Assembly (NCBI GenBank): GCA_964453035.1
Contig: CAYVOX010000147.1
Coordinates: 1-7,809, forward strand
Source of the DNA: CAYVOX01 sp964453035
GTDB lineage: Bacteria > Chloroflexota > Anaerolineae > Anaerolineales > Anaerolineaceae
Direction: 5' to 3'
DNA length: 7,809 nt
The notes below the pieces were generated by a model. The model saw nothing but the letters and a program-made list of their open reading frames with translations, searched no databases and was not told the origin of the DNA. Shown piece by piece: positions 5,450-7,809 of this stretch (positions within the stretch are counted from its first letter, which is position 1; the number at the start of each line of letters is the position of its first letter). The translations under genes were made by a program, and so were the position numbers.

Positions 5450-7006
5450 ATGAAACGTAAGTCTATTGTTTTTCTTACCCTTCTCCTTGTTGCGGGAATC
5501 GGAATCGCAGCCTTCCTGTACATCAGGCAAATCACTCAAATTCACCCTCAACCATCACGCCCCGGTCTCCCTTCTAGTGCTGAGGTTCTATCCGCATGCG
5601 ATGTTGCCAGTCAATCATTAGCCATGCACGCTGCGGCAATCCCCGATTGGTCCGCGTCAGGCATCTCAACTTGCTACCAGCTTAAGCTCACTATTGACCC
5701 CTCTCTCTCAACTTACCAGGCTTCCGCCAGGGTCACCACCTCCAACCTCACCACGGCTGATTACTCCGACCTGGTTTTTCGACTCTATCCAAATTCCCCC
5801 CTGATTTATGGCGGAAATATTGAAATAACTCGCGTATCGATTGGCAATCAACCTGTTGTTTTTCAATACCTGCTTGACCGCACCGCGCTTAGAATCATTC
5901 TTCCTGACCCCCTCAAGTCTGGTCAATCCACTGTCATCCGCCTGGATTACTCCTTTTCGCTTCCATTTAACTTCGGTTCCGACCGGGTTTACGGAATTTT
6001 CAACCAATCAACCAAAGATACCATCCTCACACTGGCCAATTGGTACCCTATAATGGCGGTTCGTCAGGAAAACACCTGGTCTCTGAGCCCGGTGGATGGC
6101 CTGGGAGATGCGGTCACCAGTGAAACATCGCTTTACCTGGCTGAAATCATCACCCCTTCCGGATGGAAAATTGCTTCAACCGGCATAGAATTGACTCAAT
6201 CCATTCAGAGTGATGGGGTGTCACATCAATTCGCCAGTGGTCCGGCCCGTGATTTTATGCTTGTTGCCAGTCCCTCCTTTGAGGAAACGACACTGGTTGA
6301 TGACGGGATTACCATCCGCCAGTGGGGTGTCCGAGAGACGGCTGCAAGATGGGATCAGGCACTCGACGTGGCAAAATCATCGTTGCGTTTTTACAGCCAG
6401 CTTTACGGCAAATATCCATTTAAAGAATTGGATATCGTTGCCGTCCCCTTGAACCTTGCCCTTGGGGTTGAATACCCTGGCCTGGTTCTGATTGTTGACC
6501 GCGATTACGAACCCAATCCCGCCACATCCGGCGACCTGACGGTCGTTCTGGCGCATGAAGTTGCGCACCAGTGGTGGTACAGTGCCGTCGGCAACGATGT
6601 ATCCGCATACCCATGGCAGGATGAGGCGCTAACAACTTTTTCTACGTATGATTTCCTCAGGGAATACTCGCCCAACATCCATCAGTACTTGCAAAACTCC
6701 TACCGGCAACGAGTTTCCGCACTGGAACTTGCCGGTGGCGAAAGCAGCTTCACCAGGCCGGTGAGTGGTTATTTGAGCCAGCCTTCTACATATGGCATTC
6801 TTGTTTACATCAAAGGCGCTCTGTTTTTTGATGCGCTAAAATCCCAAATCGGAGAAGGTCCCTTCAACGCCGCCCTAAAATCTTACTATTCAAGCAACCT
6901 GTATCAAATCGCTACTCCGGAGGAGCTTCTGGCGCAATTTTCTACTACCTGCAAATGTGATCTAACTGGGTTCTACAACAAATGGGGAATTCCACTCGCC
7001 CCCTAG
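5450..7006 (+). CDS. membrane-anchored M1-family zinc aminopeptidase
   Basis: This 518-residue protein should remove N-terminal residues from peptides using one zinc ion. KRK plus a hydrophobic helix (residues 2-24) forms a signal anchor without a lipobox, placing the enzyme on the outer face of the membrane. Residues of about 75-285 fit the M1 N-terminal beta domain. The catalytic domain has GVEYPG at 339-344 (the GAMEN-type exopeptidase motif), HEVAH at 369-373 and Glu392 exactly 18 residues after the second His, completing HExxH-x18-E, followed by ALTTF. Tyr453 in VYIKG matches the conserved transition-state Tyr. The protein ends at GFYNKWGIP, so it lacks the large C-terminal helical domain of PepN-type enzymes; such short forms occur in bacteria. 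Cys50, Cys75 and CKC at 501-503 could be oxidised outside the cell. ATG 5450 has only GAG 7 nt upstream as a ribosome site. Every catalytic residue I can place is present. Confidence 0.95.
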   Translation: MKRKSIVFLTLLLVAGIGIAAFLYIRQITQIHPQPSRPGLPSSAEVLSACDVASQSLAMHAAAIPDWSASGISTCYQLKLTIDPSLSTYQASARVTTSNLTTADYSDLVFRLYPNSPLIYGGNIEITRVSIGNQPVVFQYLLDRTALRIILPDPLKSGQSTVIRLDYSFSLPFNFGSDRVYGIFNQSTKDTILTLANWYPIMAVRQENTWSLSPVDGLGDAVTSETSLYLAEIITPSGWKIASTGIELTQSIQSDGVSHQFASGPARDFMLVASPSFEETTLVDDGITIRQWGVRETAARWDQALDVAKSSLRFYSQLYGKYPFKELDIVAVPLNLALGVEYPGLVLIVDRDYEPNPATSGDLTVVLAHEVAHQWWYSAVGNDVSAYPWQDEALTTFSTYDFLREYSPNIHQYLQNSYRQRVSALELAGGESSFTRPVSGYLSQPSTYGILVYIKGALFFDALKSQIGEGPFNAALKSYYSSNLYQIATPEELLAQFSTTCKCDLTGFYNKWGIPLAP

Positions 7007-7019
7007 TTCTTCATTCCCC
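6984..7019 (-). terminator. weak hairpin spanning the convergent gene ends
   Basis: GGGGAAT (6984-6990) and ATTCCCC (7013-7019) form a 7-bp stem with a 22-nt loop containing both stop codons. Read on the minus strand it is followed by ATTTGTTGT, moderately U-rich, so it might end transcription of the minus-strand gene. On the plus strand the following bases are GC-rich, so it is a poor terminator for the peptidase gene. The long loop and short stem make this tentative. Confidence 0.25.
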
Positions 7020-7803
7020 GGCGCAGCAGCAGCAAATACAACCCAAAGATTAGCACACCTATCGAGCCTGTATTACCAATAAAGCTCAAAGCGTTGTTAG
7101 GATTTCCACCCGAATACAATCCCCACCCCACCACCGCCAGGATTCCCCCGGGTATTAACGGCCACCACACGAACCTGGTTGTGATTACGCGTGAGAATAC
7201 GATTATCGCGCCGCAACCCAACGCAAACCACACCAGCATGATCCCTGTTTCCGTCAATCCATTTGGCGAGACGGCATTTGACCACGCCGAATAAACTCCC
7301 GCCCCCACGGAAGACAAAATTGATCCCGGAATAATTAATCCAAACAAACGTTTGCCCAACCCCCAGATTAATAACCCTGTTCCAACCCCGGTGACCACCC
7401 AAAGGATAAAATCCAACAACCGCAAGTCAGAAATGATGAAAGGCATCCCAACAGAACAAACCACCCACCCGATGAACAATGCCCACCAGGAGATTTTTCG
7501 CCTCATGATGATTCCGCCAATTGTAATTAATATGAAACCCATTCCAGCGGTCATAATCGTCGCACCAATCCGTTCCATCAGTTGAATATCAATCAGTGAA
7601 TTAAAAAACACAAAAAGGCTAAGAGTGGCACCTGCAAATAAACCAGCAACAACGAGTAACCTCACTTCGTCGAGAACAACCCGGGTGAAGAAATAAAACG
7701 AAACAAAAACCAGCACTGCCAGCGAAAACCACCCGGTTCGAAAGAGCAAGTCAATCAGCAAACTGATGCCAATCAATACCAGGCCCGCGCCGATCTGTTT
7801 CAA
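7003..7803 (-). CDS. hypothetical polytopic membrane protein with repeated two-helix units
   Basis: I do not recognise this protein beyond its architecture. Its 266 residues are almost wholly hydrophobic and fit about ten membrane helices arranged as five hairpins. The last three are visibly related: units starting near residues 106 (WWALFIG), 154 (FGLIIPGSIL) and 213 (WWPLIPGGIL) each place a glycine 13 residues after the start (G119, G167, G226). Units 2 and 3 share IPGxIL, VGxGxYS and a Gly-rich second helix, and every unit ends in a basic residue (near 152, 210, 262). No catalytic motif or charged pore residue stands out. The start given is TTG 7803, but the frame stays open to the right edge (two more codons), so the true start may lie outside the window. 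Its TAG overlaps the stop of the convergent peptidase gene by 4 nt. A membrane-structural or small-molecule transport role is possible, but no function can be assigned. Confidence 0.75.
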   Translation of the reverse strand: MKQIGAGLVLIGISLLIDLLFRTGWFSLAVLVFVSFYFFTRVVLDEVRLLVVAGLFAGATLSLFVFFNSLIDIQLMERIGATIMTAGMGFILITIGGIIMRRKISWWALFIGWVVCSVGMPFIISDLRLLDFILWVVTGVGTGLLIWGLGKRLFGLIIPGSILSSVGAGVYSAWSNAVSPNGLTETGIMLVWFALGCGAIIVFSRVITTRFVWWPLIPGGILAVVGWGLYSGGNPNNALSFIGNTGSIGVLIFGLYLLLLRRGMKN

Positions 7804-7809
7804 CGCGTC

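Noticed and set aside
5432..5460. Tiny possible leader ORFs before the peptidase gene (ATG 5432, four codons; TTG 5443, five codons)
   Set aside because: They are too short to judge. ATG 5432 has no ribosome site of its own, and the codons show no run of a single amino acid that would suggest attenuation.
1..7809. Mobile elements, CRISPR arrays, tRNA or rRNA genes, toxin-antitoxin or defence modules
   Set aside because: I found no transposase or integrase motifs, regularly spaced repeats, tRNA-like folds or small gene pairs of that kind. Apart from short gaps and leaders, the window is filled by the genes described.

Overview
The window looks like chromosomal DNA of a member of the Chloroflexota, most likely class Anaerolineae. 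The best clue is the first gene: a lipoprotein whose mature N-terminus carries tandem VEVTKQ-type hexads before a Pro/Thr-rich stretch, a linker style common in solute-binding lipoproteins of that phylum. Moderate GC content and the rest of the gene set are compatible but not decisive. The assignment is inference, not a marker-gene call.

Layout, left to right. Positions 1-97 hold a promoter-like region with a perfect TATAAT and a strong ribosome binding site. Positions 98-4079 and probably on to 5361 form one + strand operon: an oligopeptide/dipeptide-type (family 5) substrate-binding lipoprotein, a perfect 12-bp intercistronic hairpin, a DppB-like permease, a DppC-like permease overlapping it by 8 nt, a GNAT N-acetyltransferase starting 1 nt after the second permease, and a TTG-started MFS exporter 13 nt later. 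No ATP-binding subunit of the ABC transporter is in the window. Positions 5362-5449 hold the only good complete promoter (AT-rich upstream tract, TTGATT, 16-bp spacer, extended -10 TGCTATGAT) and a short leader with a hairpin, driving a membrane-anchored M1-family zinc aminopeptidase (5450-7006). A convergent minus-strand gene (7003-7803, possibly continuing past the right edge) encodes a polytopic membrane protein of unknown function built from repeated two-helix units. Its stop codon and that of the peptidase gene share the palindrome CTAG.

How the genes may work together (inference): the lipoprotein captures a peptide-like or related solute outside the cell and the two permeases import it with ATPases encoded elsewhere. 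The acetyltransferase may modify the imported compound or a related metabolite, and the MFS protein may export a product or toxic analogue. The M1 peptidase, facing the outside of the membrane, would trim peptides and could feed such an importer, but it has its own promoter and may be unrelated.

Most of the window is ordinary bacterial gene content. I do not see a clear new defence system, mobile element, CRISPR array or RNA gene. The most useful second looks are the ATPase-less transporter operon coupled to GNAT and MFS genes, the intercistronic hairpin, the structured leader of the peptidase gene, and the repeat architecture of the minus-strand membrane protein.
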